DNA of 64,000 nucleotides from an uncultured Prevotella sp. (GCA_945830055.1 CALZXH010000003.1:1-64000), one strand, 5' to 3'; counted from the first letter of the stretch, positions 8,736 to 19,480 are shown. Program-made: numbers and translations. The notes: generated by a model not told the origin, from the sequence alone.

Positions 8736-9299
8736 ATGAAAACCGTTATCATCGACAACTACGATTCGTTTACATACAACCTGAGCCATCTGATCAAGGA
8801 ACTGGGGGCACAGGTGACCGTATTCCGCAACGACTGTTTCGAACTGTCGCAACTATTGCAGTTCGACAAGATTATTCTCAGTCCCGGTCCGGGCATCCCC
8901 AAGGAGGCAGGACTGCTGACGGAGGTAATCAGCACCTACGCGGGCATCAAGCCCATGCTGGGCGTATGTCTGGGGCACCAGGCCATCGGCGAGGTGTTCG
9001 GAGGCTCGCTGCAGAACCTGACCGACGTGTTCCACGGAGTGGCCACAGAGGGCACACACCTCGGCAACGACTATATCTTCGAGGGGGTGCCTGCACGCTT
9101 CGTCATGGGCAGATACCACTCCTGGGTGGTGGCGAAGGAAGAGTTTCCGACCTGCTTGGAGATTACCGCCGAGAGCGACGAGGGACAGATCATGGCACTC
9201 AGACACCGGCTGTACGACATCCACGGCATACAGTTCCATCCGGAAAGCGTGCTCACCCCGATGGGGAAGACCATCATACAGAATTTCCTTTCACACTAA
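8736..9299 (+). CDS. trpG: Anthranilate synthase component II (glutamine amidotransferase)
   Basis: IDNYDSFTYNLSHL, LSPGPGIPKEAG, GVCLGHQAIGEVFGG, GIQFHPESVLTPMGK. Confidence 0.95.
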   Translation: MKTVIIDNYDSFTYNLSHLIKELGAQVTVFRNDCFELSQLLQFDKIILSPGPGIPKEAGLLTEVISTYAGIKPMLGVCLGHQAIGEVFGGSLQNLTDVFHGVATEGTHLGNDYIFEGVPARFVMGRYHSWVVAKEEFPTCLEITAESDEGQIMALRHRLYDIHGIQFHPESVLTPMGKTIIQNFLSH

Positions 9300-9341
9300 A
9301 CACACGTAACAAGACACACATAAACATAAACATTTGACACC

Positions 9342-10352
9342 ATGGAAAACTCGATGAAAGAAATACTCAACCGCCTGCTCAACCACGAGGAGCTGACCAG
9401 GGAGGAGACCAAGGGCATACTGCTGGGCATCACCCGCAGCGAATATACGATAGAGCAGATTTCAGCCTTGCTCACCGCCCTGCAGATGAGGGGCATCACG
9501 GTAGATGAACTGCTGGGCTTCAGGGACGGCATACTGGAAACGGGAGTGCCCGTGCCGCTGGACTGCGACCGCTATATCGACGTGGTAGGCACGGGAGGCG
9601 ACCGCAAGAACACGTTCAACATCTCTACCACCTCGTGCTTTGTCATAGCCGGAGCGGGCTACAAGGTGGCGAAGCACGGCAACTATGCGGCGACAAGCAC
9701 CAGCGGTGCCTCCAACGTCATCGCCCGTCACGGAGTGACCTTTACCGACGACATCGACCGGCTGAACAGATGTCTGGACGAGTGCGGCATCGTGTATCTC
9801 CATGCCCAACTGTTTGCCAAGGCGATGAAGTTTGTAGGCCCTATCAGGAAGAACCTGCAGTTTCCTACCTGCTTCAACCTGCTGGGACCTATCGTGAACC
9901 CCTCGAAACCACAGTGCCAGCTGCTGGGAGTGGCCAATCTGGACCAGATGAGACTGTACCACAACGTATATCGCAAAATAGGTATTGACTTCGGCATCGT
10001 GAACAGCATCGACGGCTACGACGAGATTTCGCTCACCGGCGACTTCAAGGTGACCACCAACCAGTACGAGCGCATCTTCAGTCCGCACGACCTGGGCTTC
10101 GACATCGCCAAGCCCGAAGAACTGCAGGCGGGGGCCGACGAGGAAGAGGCTGCCAGGATATTCGACAGCGTGCTGGAGAACAGGGCGCTGCCTGCACAGA
10201 AGAACATCGTGCTTGCCAACGCCGCCTTCGGCATCCAGGTGCTGGAGGGAGGAAAGAAGGACATCGAGGAGTGCATCGCCATCGCCCGTGAGTCTATCGA
10301 CAGCGGCAGGGCGCTGCAGACCTTCAGGAAATTCGTGGAACTGATGGCATAA
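9342..10352 (+). CDS. trpD: Anthranilate phosphoribosyltransferase
   Basis: DVVGTGGDRKNTFNISTTSCFVIAGAGYKVAKHGNYAATSTSGASNV; FNLLGPIVNP. Confidence 0.95.
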   Translation: MENSMKEILNRLLNHEELTREETKGILLGITRSEYTIEQISALLTALQMRGITVDELLGFRDGILETGVPVPLDCDRYIDVVGTGGDRKNTFNISTTSCFVIAGAGYKVAKHGNYAATSTSGASNVIARHGVTFTDDIDRLNRCLDECGIVYLHAQLFAKAMKFVGPIRKNLQFPTCFNLLGPIVNPSKPQCQLLGVANLDQMRLYHNVYRKIGIDFGIVNSIDGYDEISLTGDFKVTTNQYERIFSPHDLGFDIAKPEELQAGADEEEAARIFDSVLENRALPAQKNIVLANAAFGIQVLEGGKKDIEECIAIARESIDSGRALQTFRKFVELMA

Positions 10353-10358
10353 GACGGC

Positions 10359-11153
10359 ATGAAAGACATACTGGAAGAGATTGTGGCTTACAAACGCCAC
10401 GAGGTAGAGGAATTCAAGAGGCTGAAAGACCGGCAGCTGCTGGAGCAGGAGGTGGAAGCCATGCTGCACGACAGTCCGGCACCCCCCTCCATGTCGCAGG
10501 CACTGACGGCATCTGCCACGGGCATCATCGCCGAGTTCAAGCGCAAGTCGCCCTCCAAGGGATGGATCAAGGAGGAAGGGAGTGCCGCCATCATCCCCCT
10601 GGGCTACCAGCAGCAGGGGGCTGCCGCCGTCAGCATCCTTACCGACAGCCGTTTCTTCGGCGGGGACGATGCCTTCATCACCACGGCACGCCACAGCGGG
10701 GTAACCCTGCCCATCCTCTACAAGAACTTCGTGATTGACGAATACCAGCTGTTCCAGGCACGCCGCTGCGGAGCCTCTGCCGTACTGCTCATCGCCGCCT
10801 GTCTGCCGAAGGAGGAGTGCGCCCGGCTCACCCGTCTGGCACACGGACTGCAACTGGAAGTGCTGTTGGAGATGCACCACGAAAAGGAACTGGAATATAC
10901 GGCGTGCGGCGCTGACATGTGCGGCATCAACAACCGCAGTCTGGGCACCTTCGTCACCGACGTGGACCACTCCTTCAGGATGGCGCCGCTGCTCCCTGCC
11001 GGTTGCGTCAAGGTGAGCGAGAGCGGCATATCGTCGCCCACCGTCATCAAGGAACTGAGAGCGGCAGGCTACAACGGTTTCCTCATCGGCGAGTGTTTTA
11101 TGAAACAGGAACAGCCCTCCGAGGCACTTCACCAATTCATCTTACAATTATGA
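10359..11153 (+). CDS. trpC: Indole-3-glycerol phosphate synthase
   Basis: IAEFKRKSPSKGWI, ILTDSRFFGG, LYKNFVIDEYQL, GINNRSLGTF, SESGISSP. Confidence 0.95.
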   Translation: MKDILEEIVAYKRHEVEEFKRLKDRQLLEQEVEAMLHDSPAPPSMSQALTASATGIIAEFKRKSPSKGWIKEEGSAAIIPLGYQQQGAAAVSILTDSRFFGGDDAFITTARHSGVTLPILYKNFVIDEYQLFQARRCGASAVLLIAACLPKEECARLTRLAHGLQLEVLLEMHHEKELEYTACGADMCGINNRSLGTFVTDVDHSFRMAPLLPAGCVKVSESGISSPTVIKELRAAGYNGFLIGECFMKQEQPSEALHQFILQL

Positions 11154-11827
11154 TCATCAAGGTTTGTGGCATGACCCGCCCCGACAACATCAAGGAGGTA
11201 GCGGAGGCAGGAGCAGAGTGGATAGGCATGATATTCTGGCGGAAGTCGCCGAGATATGTCCCCATGCAGGGCATCATGGCGGGCATCGTTCCCGACAGGG
11301 GCTCCATCCGGCAAGATGCGTTCGGCAGCGCACGGCGCGTGGGGGTATTTGTGGACGAAACGCCCCAAAGCATCATCACCCATGCCGTGCAGTTCCGGCT
11401 GGACTTCATCCAACTGCACGGACAGGAACCGCCCACCCTGATAAGGAACCTGAAGGAGACGCTGCACGACCTGTGTCCGGGCATCAGGTTCATCAAGGCG
11501 CTGAGCATCAAGAGCGGCGACGACCTTGCTAAATGGGAGGAATACCGCCACTGTGCCGACTACCTGCTGCTGGACACCAAATGCCCCTGTGTGGGCGGCA
11601 GCGGCAGCAAGTTCGACTGGCAGCTGCTGGAGCAATACCGGGGCGACATCCCCTTTCTGCTGAGCGGAGGCATCGGCGAGGAAGATGCGGAAGCCGTCGC
11701 TTCCCTGCGCCATCCCATGCTCTACGGCATAGATATCAACTCACGGTTCGAGACCGCACCGGGCATCAAGGACGCCCGACGAATCCAATCATTCATCCAA
11801 AAACTGCGACAACATGAACAAGATTAA
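11150..11827 (+). CDS. trpF: Phosphoribosylanthranilate isomerase
   Basis: [45 protein letters not shown] at 11150 gives a 4-bp overlap with trpC; the track ORF start at 10919 is an upstream over-extension. Confidence 0.93.
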   Translation: MIIKVCGMTRPDNIKEVAEAGAEWIGMIFWRKSPRYVPMQGIMAGIVPDRGSIRQDAFGSARRVGVFVDETPQSIITHAVQFRLDFIQLHGQEPPTLIRNLKETLHDLCPGIRFIKALSIKSGDDLAKWEEYRHCADYLLLDTKCPCVGGSGSKFDWQLLEQYRGDIPFLLSGGIGEEDAEAVASLRHPMLYGIDINSRFETAPGIKDARRIQSFIQKLRQHEQD

Positions 11828-12590
11828 CGCACTATTCCAAAACAATAGCGACAGGAAACTCCTCTCGCTGTATTTCTGTGCCGGATGCCCCACGCTGGAA
11901 GGCACCGCCGACGTAATCCTCACCCTACAGGAAGGGGGTATCGACATGATCGAGGTGGGAGTACCCTTCAGCGACCCGATGGCCGACGGACCTGTGATAC
12001 AGGATGCTGCCACCAAGGCGCTGCGCAACGGCATGACTCTGGAACTGCTCTTCTCCCAACTGGAGGCTGTCAAGGACCGGGTACACATCCCCCTGCTGCT
12101 CATGGGCTACCTCAACCCCATCATGCACTACGGCTTCGAGGCGTTCTGCAAGCGGTGTGTGGAATGTGGCGTTTCGGGGGCAATCATCCCCGACCTGCCT
12201 TTCAAGGACTATATGGAACAGGTGAAGCCTGTGGCTGACAAATACGACCTGCGCATCATCATGCTCATCACGCCCGAGACGAGCGAGGAGCGCATCCGAT
12301 TCATCGACGAGCATACCGACGGCTTCATCTACATGGTGTCTTCCGCCGCCATCACGGGCGCACAGAAGAGTTTTGACGAGCAGAAGCAGCAGTATTTCAA
12401 GAGAATCAACGCCATGCAACTGCGCCATCCCCGCATGATAGGCTTCGGCATCAGCAACCGCCAGACGCTGGAAAGTGCGTGCGACAACGCTGCGGGTGCC
12501 ATCATCGGCAGCAAGTTCGTGACCCTGCTGAGCGAGAGCAAAAACGCCCGGGAAGCACTGGATAAATTGCAGGATGCGCTGAAAAATTAA
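11814..12590 (+). CDS. trpA: Tryptophan synthase alpha chain
   Basis: [48 protein letters not shown]; 14-bp overlap with trpF. Confidence 0.95.
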   Translation: MNKINALFQNNSDRKLLSLYFCAGCPTLEGTADVILTLQEGGIDMIEVGVPFSDPMADGPVIQDAATKALRNGMTLELLFSQLEAVKDRVHIPLLLMGYLNPIMHYGFEAFCKRCVECGVSGAIIPDLPFKDYMEQVKPVADKYDLRIIMLITPETSEERIRFIDEHTDGFIYMVSSAAITGAQKSFDEQKQQYFKRINAMQLRHPRMIGFGISNRQTLESACDNAAGAIIGSKFVTLLSESKNAREALDKLQDALKN

Positions 12591-12616
12591 AAAATCCGCC
12601 AAATAAGTCGTTGTTA

Positions 12617-12650
12617 TACCCCATGATTCAAAAAATTAGTCGTATCTTTG
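12617..12650 (+). promoter_or_regulatory. Candidate PUL promoter TATACCCC-N20-TATCTTTG
   Basis: TATCTTTG at 12643-12650 (TAnnTTTG); ACCCC at the -33 position instead of TTTG. Confidence 0.45.
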
Positions 12651-12744
12651 CAAAAATGAGTGAAACGCAGGCAGAGGGACTTCCCCCTTTTCCGTGGTGA
12701 CTCAGGTGCTACTACGACACAATCTATTAAACCAATAACTAATT

Positions 12745-15700
12745 ATGAAGTATCTACAATGGCTACTGCTCTTTGTATGGCTCCCCCTCACGGCAAGCGC
12801 CGACGCATGGGAGACACAGTACAAACAGATTGAGCAAAGTATCAGACAACCACAGTTTGCTGACAAGGATTTCCCCATCACGAAGTATGGTGCCAGTACA
12901 GCTGCCACTGCCGCTGTGAACCAGAAGGCTATCAACAAGGCTATCGCCGCATGCTCCAAGGCTGGCGGCGGTAGGGTCATCGTGCCTGCCGGAACCTTCA
13001 ACACGGGTGCCATCACCCTGCTGAGCAAGGTGAACCTGCACGTCGAAAAGGGGGCTGTGCTGCAGTTCGTCTTCGAGCCCGACCTCTACCCCATCGTGCT
13101 CACACGCTGGGAGGGACTGGACTGCTGGAACCTGTCGCCGCTGATCTACGCCTACAAGCAGACCGACATCGCCGTAACGGGCGAGGGTGTGATTGACGGA
13201 GGCGGCACCAACGAGACCTGGTGGAAATGGTGTGGCGCTCCCCACTACGGATGGACCGAGGGCACCATCAGCCAGCGCAACGGCAGCAGGGCACGCCTGC
13301 TGAAACAGGCGGAGGACGGTGTGGACATGAACGAACGCCGCTTCGACAAGAACGACGGATTGCGCCCGCAGATGGTGAACTTCATGCACTGTGACGGTAT
13401 CCTCATCGAGGGTGTCACCCTGTTGCGCTCTCCGTTCTGGGTGCTTCACCCCGTGCTCTCGAAGAATGTGACGGTAAGGGGTGTGAAAATCAACAACGAC
13501 GGTCCTAACGGCGACGGCTGCGACCCCGAGTCGTGCGACGGCGTGCTGATCGAGGACTGCTACTTCAACACCGGCGACGACTGTATCGCCATCAAGAGCG
13601 GACGCAACAACGACGGCCGTCTGTGGGGCAAGCCCAGCGAGAACATCATCATCCGCAACTGCGAGATGAAGAACGGACACGGCGGCGTGGTGATAGGTAG
13701 CGAGATAAGCGGTGGCTGCCGCAACGTGTTTGCCGAGAACAACAAGATGGACAGTCCCAACCTGGACCGCGTGGTACGCATCAAGACCAACACCTGTCGT
13801 GGCGGTGTGGTGGAGAACATCTACGCCCGCAATATCGAGGTGGGCCAGTGCGGCGAGTCGGTTCTGAAGATCAACCTCGACTACGACCATAACGAGATAT
13901 GCTGCCGCGGACATCTGCCCGTGGTACGCAACGTGAACATCGAGAACATCACCTGCCAGAAGAGCAAGTACGGCGTACAGGTGGTAGCCCTCGACACCTG
14001 CACCAACGTATATGACATCCATGTGAAGAACTGCAGGTTCAACGGAGTGAAGCAGGGCAACTTCTTCTCAGGCAAGACACGCAACATCACCTTGGAAAAC
14101 CTGTATATCAACGGCGGTCTGGTGCTGCAGGAAATGCCCTACAAGCATTACAGCGAGTGGCTGGTGGCATCAGAGATGAAGCGCAACCCCGAATCCTACA
14201 AACTCGACTTCAGCAAGCGTGCCAAGTGGAGTTATGTGATGGGCATCGAACTGGAATCCATGCTCGACACCTATCTTAAATACGGCAACGAGGAGATCCG
14301 CCGCTACTGCCAGTCATATACCGACACGATGATTACTGCCGAGGGCGTCATCAGAGACTACAGGCTGGATGACTACAACCTCGACCAGATACGCACGGGC
14401 CATTTCGTGGCAAGGATGTACCAGAACTATCCTGAGAAGAAGAACCTGAAGGCCATGCAGACGCTGATGAAGCAGCTGGACAAGCAGCCCCGTACCAACG
14501 AGGGTGTTTATTGGCACAAGGCCATCTACGCCTACCAGGTATGGCTCGATGGCATCTTCATGGGACTGCCTTTCCGCGCCCTTACTGCCAACATGCTGCT
14601 CAAGGGAAAGAAGGCACAGAAGATTTATGACGATGCCGTAGATCAGATTTCCAAGACCTACTACCGCACCCTGGACAAGAAGACCGGACTGAACCGCCAC
14701 GCCTGGGACGAAACCAACCACCAGTTCTGGGCTGACAAGGAGACGGGTCTGTCGCAACACTGCTGGGGAAGGGCTCAGGGATGGTACACCATGGCGCTTA
14801 TCGAACTGCTCGACGCGCTGCCCGAAGACTACGCCCGCAGGGGTGAGGTCATCGACCTGCTCAAGAAAGACCTGGATGCCGTGATCAAATGGCAGGACAA
14901 GGAATCGGGAGTGTGGTATCAGGTGATGGACAGTCCGAAGGAAAAAGGCAACTACCTGGAGGCCACCTGCTCGTCCATGTTCACCTACGCCCTGCTCAAG
15001 GCTTACCGCAAGGGATATGTGGGCGCCAAGTACCGCGATGCCGGTATCAAGGCTTACCGGGGCATCATCCACAACTTCATCCGGGTGAATCCCGACAAGA
15101 CCATCTCTCTCACCCAGTGCTGCGAGGTGGCAGGCTTGGGTCCGGGAGCCACACCTGAAGTGAATGAAGCGCTGAAGAAGATAAATCCCAACAAGAAGGC
15201 GATAAAATCGAACACACGGCGCGACGGTTCCTACGGTTATTACATCAGCGAACCCATCAGAGAGAACGATGCCAAAGGAGTAGGACCTTTCATCTGGGCC
15301 TCTCTTGAAATGGAAGCGTTAGGGTTTGACACAGAGAACACCACCTGTTCCATCGACCGACAATCAGTAGTATATAGAAACAACCCCATCTTAAGAGAAG
15401 CCAACCCCTTGGCTTCTCTTACTGTAGGTAACGGGCACTTTGCCGCTACCGTGGATGTGACAGGCTTGCAGAGCTATCCCGAGGACTACAAGCAGGGCAT
15501 TCCCCTCAACACGATGAGCGACTGGGGATGGCACAGTTTTCCCAATACCGACAACCTCAAGCAGCAGGAAACGGAGGGTAGCTTCAACCTGGGCCACGGA
15601 CATGAGGAGGTTTATGCCGTGGAATACAAGAAAGGCGGACGCCAGCAGGAAGCTACCAAGTATTTCCGTGTCAATCCCCACCGCCTGCATCTCGGTGCCA

Positions 15701-17511
15701 TCGGCATCACCCTGAAAGATACGCTGGGCAACATCGTGCCGCTGAAGGAACTGCGTGACATCCGTCAGGAACTGGTGCTCTGGGACGGCACTATCCAGTC
15801 AGTCTATACCGCTGCCGGCGAGAAAGTGGAGGTGACCACCGCCTGCATGCCCAACAGCGACGGCATCTTTGCGCGCATCAACACCCCGCTGCTCAAGAAG
15901 GGACAGGCTGCCATATCCATCCGTCTGCCCTATCCCACCGGTCAGCATGCCGACGACGCTGCCTGCTGGACAGAAGACGGAAAGCATCAGTCTGCTGTCG
16001 TCGCCTCTGACAAGCAGAGTGCCACCATCGCACACACCATCGACCAGACCACCTATTTCATCACCCTGCGCTGGGAGGGAGAAGCCTCGCTCAAGGAAGT
16101 GGCTCCCCACCACTTCATGCTGACCTCAGCTGAGGATGTGCTGGCTTTCTGTGCCGAGTATGCACAGAAGCAGAACCGCATGCGCCCTGCCCCGTTTGAG
16201 TACGACCAGGCCCTGAAAGCCGTGATCAAGAAACAGAACAAGTTCTGGCGCAGCGGTGCCTTCGTGGATTTCGGTGCCTGCACCGATCCCAGGGCTGCCG
16301 AACTGGAGCGCAGGGTTATCCTGTCGCAGTATCTTACCGCCGTGAACTGTATGGGCAACATGCCCCCACAGGAAACAGGACTGACCTATAACTCATGGTT
16401 CGGAAGACCTCATCTGGAAATGACCTGGTGGCACGCCACCCACTTCGCACTCTGGAACCGCCACGAGGCGCTGAAGCCTATGCTCGGCTGGTACAACGAC
16501 GTGGCTTTCCCCATCGCCAAGGAGATTGCCAAGCGCCAGGGATTCGAAGGTGCACGCTGGATGAAGATGACCGACCCGCAAGGCGGCGAGGCTCCTTCCA
16601 ATACGGGTTCGTTCCTTACCTGGCAGCAGCCGCATTATATCTATCTGGCAGAAGAGATGTACCGTCAGGAACCTACGGCAGAGACGCTGGCGACCTACGG
16701 CGAACAGGTGGAACAGACCGCCCTATTCATGGCTGACTTCGCCCGCTGCTGTAGCAAGGACAAGAAGACACCCATCAAACTCTTCGGACAGACTGCCATG
16801 CAGGAATCCATGTCGAAGGATTTCTCCTACCACCATCCTTTTGAACAGGTATATTGGTACTACGGAATGGCTATCGCACAGCAGTGGCGCGAGCGTCGCG
16901 GAATAGAGCGCAACGCGGAATGGGACGAACTGATGGCTCGGCTGGCTCCTCTGGCTGAGCAGGACGGCATCTATACTGCCGGCGCTCCCCTGACGGCCTT
17001 CGACAACGGCACCAAGGCGGCTGGCTTTGACCCCTACGTGAGTGCTGAGCAGACGGGCAGGAAGAGCATTTCTGAGGAGGATTTCGCCCTGAAGTCACGC
17101 AGCGACCATCCCGCAGTACTCGGAGCCTGCGGTCTGCTGCCCGCCACCGACCAGTACGAGAAAGGGAAAATGGGTACTACCCTTCAGTGGGTGATGGACA
17201 ACTGGGAATGGGGCACCACCTGGGGATGGGACTATGGCATGATAGCCACCTGTGCCGCTCGCCTAGGACAACCCGAAAAGGCTTTGCAGGCGTTGCTGAT
17301 TGACAAGGGAAAGAACACCTATCTGCCCAACGGGCACAACTTCCAGGAGCCCAAGCGTCTGCGCCTGTACCTGCCCGGCAACGGAGCCTTGCTCACCGCC
17401 GTGGCGATGATGTGCGCGGGCTGGGACGGCTGTCAGATGCCTTCCAACCCCGGTTTTCCGCAAGACGGCACATGGAACGTGCGCTGGGAGGGACTGAACA
17501 GAATGCAATAA
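12745..17511 (+). CDS. Multidomain pectinase: GH28 polygalacturonase + GH105 unsaturated galacturonyl hydrolase + C-terminal (alpha/alpha)6 glycosidase-like domain
   Basis: 1588 aa. GH28 NNDGPNGDGCDPESCDGVLIEDCYFNTGDDCIAIKSGRN / GHGGVVIGSE (about 12.8-14.15 kb). GH105 WQDKESGVWYQVMD / CWGRAQGWYTMALIELLD (about 14.25-15.33 kb). C-terminus NPLASLTVGNGHFAATVDVTGLQSYPEDY...WNRHEALKPMLGWY (about 15.36-17.5 kb). Confidence 0.88.
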   Translation: MKYLQWLLLFVWLPLTASADAWETQYKQIEQSIRQPQFADKDFPITKYGASTAATAAVNQKAINKAIAACSKAGGGRVIVPAGTFNTGAITLLSKVNLHVEKGAVLQFVFEPDLYPIVLTRWEGLDCWNLSPLIYAYKQTDIAVTGEGVIDGGGTNETWWKWCGAPHYGWTEGTISQRNGSRARLLKQAEDGVDMNERRFDKNDGLRPQMVNFMHCDGILIEGVTLLRSPFWVLHPVLSKNVTVRGVKINNDGPNGDGCDPESCDGVLIEDCYFNTGDDCIAIKSGRNNDGRLWGKPSENIIIRNCEMKNGHGGVVIGSEISGGCRNVFAENNKMDSPNLDRVVRIKTNTCRGGVVENIYARNIEVGQCGESVLKINLDYDHNEICCRGHLPVVRNVNIENITCQKSKYGVQVVALDTCTNVYDIHVKNCRFNGVKQGNFFSGKTRNITLENLYINGGLVLQEMPYKHYSEWLVASEMKRNPESYKLDFSKRAKWSYVMGIELESMLDTYLKYGNEEIRRYCQSYTDTMITAEGVIRDYRLDDYNLDQIRTGHFVARMYQNYPEKKNLKAMQTLMKQLDKQPRTNEGVYWHKAIYAYQVWLDGIFMGLPFRALTANMLLKGKKAQKIYDDAVDQISKTYYRTLDKKTGLNRHAWDETNHQFWADKETGLSQHCWGRAQGWYTMALIELLDALPEDYARRGEVIDLLKKDLDAVIKWQDKESGVWYQVMDSPKEKGNYLEATCSSMFTYALLKAYRKGYVGAKYRDAGIKAYRGIIHNFIRVNPDKTISLTQCCEVAGLGPGATPEVNEALKKINPNKKAIKSNTRRDGSYGYYISEPIRENDAKGVGPFIWASLEMEALGFDTENTTCSIDRQSVVYRNNPILREANPLASLTVGNGHFAATVDVTGLQSYPEDYKQGIPLNTMSDWGWHSFPNTDNLKQQETEGSFNLGHGHEEVYAVEYKKGGRQQEATKYFRVNPHRLHLGAIGITLKDTLGNIVPLKELRDIRQELVLWDGTIQSVYTAAGEKVEVTTACMPNSDGIFARINTPLLKKGQAAISIRLPYPTGQHADDAACWTEDGKHQSAVVASDKQSATIAHTIDQTTYFITLRWEGEASLKEVAPHHFMLTSAEDVLAFCAEYAQKQNRMRPAPFEYDQALKAVIKKQNKFWRSGAFVDFGACTDPRAAELERRVILSQYLTAVNCMGNMPPQETGLTYNSWFGRPHLEMTWWHATHFALWNRHEALKPMLGWYNDVAFPIAKEIAKRQGFEGARWMKMTDPQGGEAPSNTGSFLTWQQPHYIYLAEEMYRQEPTAETLATYGEQVEQTALFMADFARCCSKDKKTPIKLFGQTAMQESMSKDFSYHHPFEQVYWYYGMAIAQQWRERRGIERNAEWDELMARLAPLAEQDGIYTAGAPLTAFDNGTKAAGFDPYVSAEQTGRKSISEEDFALKSRSDHPAVLGACGLLPATDQYEKGKMGTTLQWVMDNWEWGTTWGWDYGMIATCAARLGQPEKALQALLIDKGKNTYLPNGHNFQEPKRLRLYLPGNGALLTAVAMMCAGWDGCQMPSNPGFPQDGTWNVRWEGLNRMQ

Positions 17512-17552
17512 TGACAAGCCATACTGAACAGCAAGATAATCCAAAAACATAA

Positions 17553-17594
17553 CTAAAACTAAAACGAAAACGAAAACGAAAAACGAAAACGAAA
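17553..17594 (+). repeat. AAAACG hexanucleotide microsatellite immediately 5' of the PL1 start codon
   Basis: ctaaaactaaaacgaaaacgaaaacgaaaaacgaaaacgaaaATGG. Confidence 0.85.
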
Positions 17595-19370
17595 ATGGAA
17601 ATGAGTAAGACTATGAGAAAATGCCTTCTGGCATTGGCGATGACACCCCTTTTTGCCATGGCACAGGACGATGTGCCTGCTTTCCCCGGAGCGGAAGGAT
17701 TCGGAAGGAACGTCACAGGCGGCAGGGGCGGCGTGGTATATCACGTCACCAATCTGAACGACAGCGGAACAGGTTCGCTGAGAGAGGCTCTTGGCAAAAG
17801 CTCTAAGCGTACCATCGTATTTGACGTAGCGGGAGAAATCCACCTGAAATCAGACCTGACCATTTCTAAAGGCAACGTGACCATCGCAGGACAGACGGCT
17901 CCCGGTGACGGTATTACTATTTGTGACTATACCGTAACGGTAAAAGCCGACAACGTGATCATGCGCTTCATCCGCATGAGACGAGGCAACGCCGTGGATA
18001 TCAACGACGGAGCGGATGCCTGCTGGGGGCGCCAGCGCAAGAACATCATCCTCGACCACTGCTCCTTCAGCTGGAGTATCGACGAGGTAGCTTCGTTCTA
18101 CGACAACCGCAACTTCACCATGCAGTGGTGTACCATCGCCGAGAGTCTGACCAACGCCGGTCATGACAAGGGTGCCCACGGATATGGCGGCATCTGGGGA
18201 GGCAAGGGTGCCTCGTTCCACCACAACCTGCTTGCCCACCTGAACAACCGTGTACCGCGCTTCAACGGCGCCCGTTATGAATGGAGCGGCTACGACACCT
18301 CCCTATATAAGAATACCGTACAGGCAGAGCGTGTAGATTTCAGAAACTGCGTGCTGTACAACTGGGGTACCGGCGGATGCTACGGAGGTCCTGGAGGCGG
18401 CTATATCAACATGGTGAACAACTACTACAAGGCGGGTCCCGGTACCAAAAACAAGGATCGCGTGACCCAGGTGACCGTAGGTGCGAGCGGCAACTCTACG
18501 AATGCGGCGCTCATAGGTTATGCCAGCCGCTACTACATCAACGGCAACTACGTGGCGAGCGGAGCGACTCCCGAGAACTACGACTGGCAGGGTGTGGTTT
18601 ATGACGACGGTCTGCAGACGCTCAACGGGGAGAAATACATCAAGGACGCAAGCCACAAGTACGGAGAGGACCAGCAATATACCTCCATCGGCGGAGTGGA
18701 CTGCATCAAACTGAAACTGAACGAGCCTATTGATGCAGGCAAGGTGACCACCCACAGCGCCGAGGAAGCCTTCAACAAGGTAGTGCTCTTTGCCGGTGCC
18801 TCTCTCTCACGCGACGGTGTGGACTCCCGCTACGCAGCCGAAGCACTTTCAGGTACAGCCACCTATACGGGTAGCGTGACTCTGCGTCCGGGTATCATCG
18901 ACAGCCAGAATGATGTAGGCGGATGGCCTGCGCTGAATCCCGGAACAGCGGTTGTAGATACCGACAAGGACGGTATTCCCGATGATTGGGAAAAAGCGAA
19001 CGGTTTAGACTACACCAGCATGTTGGACGGAGCCAAGAAGACCCTCGACCCGCTGGGCTACTATACCAACTTAGAGGTATATATCAACAGTCTGGTACAG
19101 GATATCGTGATCAGCGGAAATGCCGATGCGCTGGAGGAGGTGAAAGAGTATTTCCCTGCCTACTACAAGGCTGACGGCACCTACGTGCCTGCCATCAACG
19201 GACCAGACACAGGTATTCACGAGAGCATGGGCTATGCAGGTGAGGTGAAAAGTGTGAAATACTACAGTCTGCAAGGCACCCAGCTGGACGGTACGGCACA
19301 GGGCACCTACATCATGGTGAAGGAACTGAGCAACGGCAAACGTATGGTGACCAAGCATATAGCACGATAG
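17595..19370 (+). CDS. Polysaccharide lyase family 1 (pectate lyase)
   Basis: AFPGAEGFGRNVTGGRGGVVYHVTNLNDSGTGSLREAL; NVTIAGQTAPGDGI; DHCSFSWSIDE; HNLLAHLNNRVPR. Confidence 0.9.
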   Translation: MEMSKTMRKCLLALAMTPLFAMAQDDVPAFPGAEGFGRNVTGGRGGVVYHVTNLNDSGTGSLREALGKSSKRTIVFDVAGEIHLKSDLTISKGNVTIAGQTAPGDGITICDYTVTVKADNVIMRFIRMRRGNAVDINDGADACWGRQRKNIILDHCSFSWSIDEVASFYDNRNFTMQWCTIAESLTNAGHDKGAHGYGGIWGGKGASFHHNLLAHLNNRVPRFNGARYEWSGYDTSLYKNTVQAERVDFRNCVLYNWGTGGCYGGPGGGYINMVNNYYKAGPGTKNKDRVTQVTVGASGNSTNAALIGYASRYYINGNYVASGATPENYDWQGVVYDDGLQTLNGEKYIKDASHKYGEDQQYTSIGGVDCIKLKLNEPIDAGKVTTHSAEEAFNKVVLFAGASLSRDGVDSRYAAEALSGTATYTGSVTLRPGIIDSQNDVGGWPALNPGTAVVDTDKDGIPDDWEKANGLDYTSMLDGAKKTLDPLGYYTNLEVYINSLVQDIVISGNADALEEVKEYFPAYYKADGTYVPAINGPDTGIHESMGYAGEVKSVKYYSLQGTQLDGTAQGTYIMVKELSNGKRMVTKHIAR

Positions 19371-19407
19371 TACTGAACCTCTGAAAGGTGGAAAAATTAT
19401 TGAAAAT

Positions 19408-19441
19408 GGGGATGAAAATTATTCATCCCCGTTTTTTTTTT
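19408..19441 (+). terminator. Intrinsic terminator after the PL1 gene
   Basis: GGGGATGAA-aatta-TTCATCCCC-G followed by TTTTTTTTTT. Confidence 0.9.
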
Positions 19442-19472
19442 AATAAAACAACGACAGAATTTGAAAAAAGAC

Positions 19473-19480
19473 TATTTTTG
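19473..19480 (+). promoter_or_regulatory. Candidate -7 element TATTTTTG upstream of the CE8 gene
   Basis: TAnnTTTG match about 77 nt upstream of the ATG. Confidence 0.4.

Noticed and set aside
10919-11149. N-terminal extension of trpF in the ORF track
   Set aside because: Overlaps the trpC coding sequence; the [13 protein letters not shown] start at 11150 matches the TrpF N-terminus and gives an ATGA overlap.
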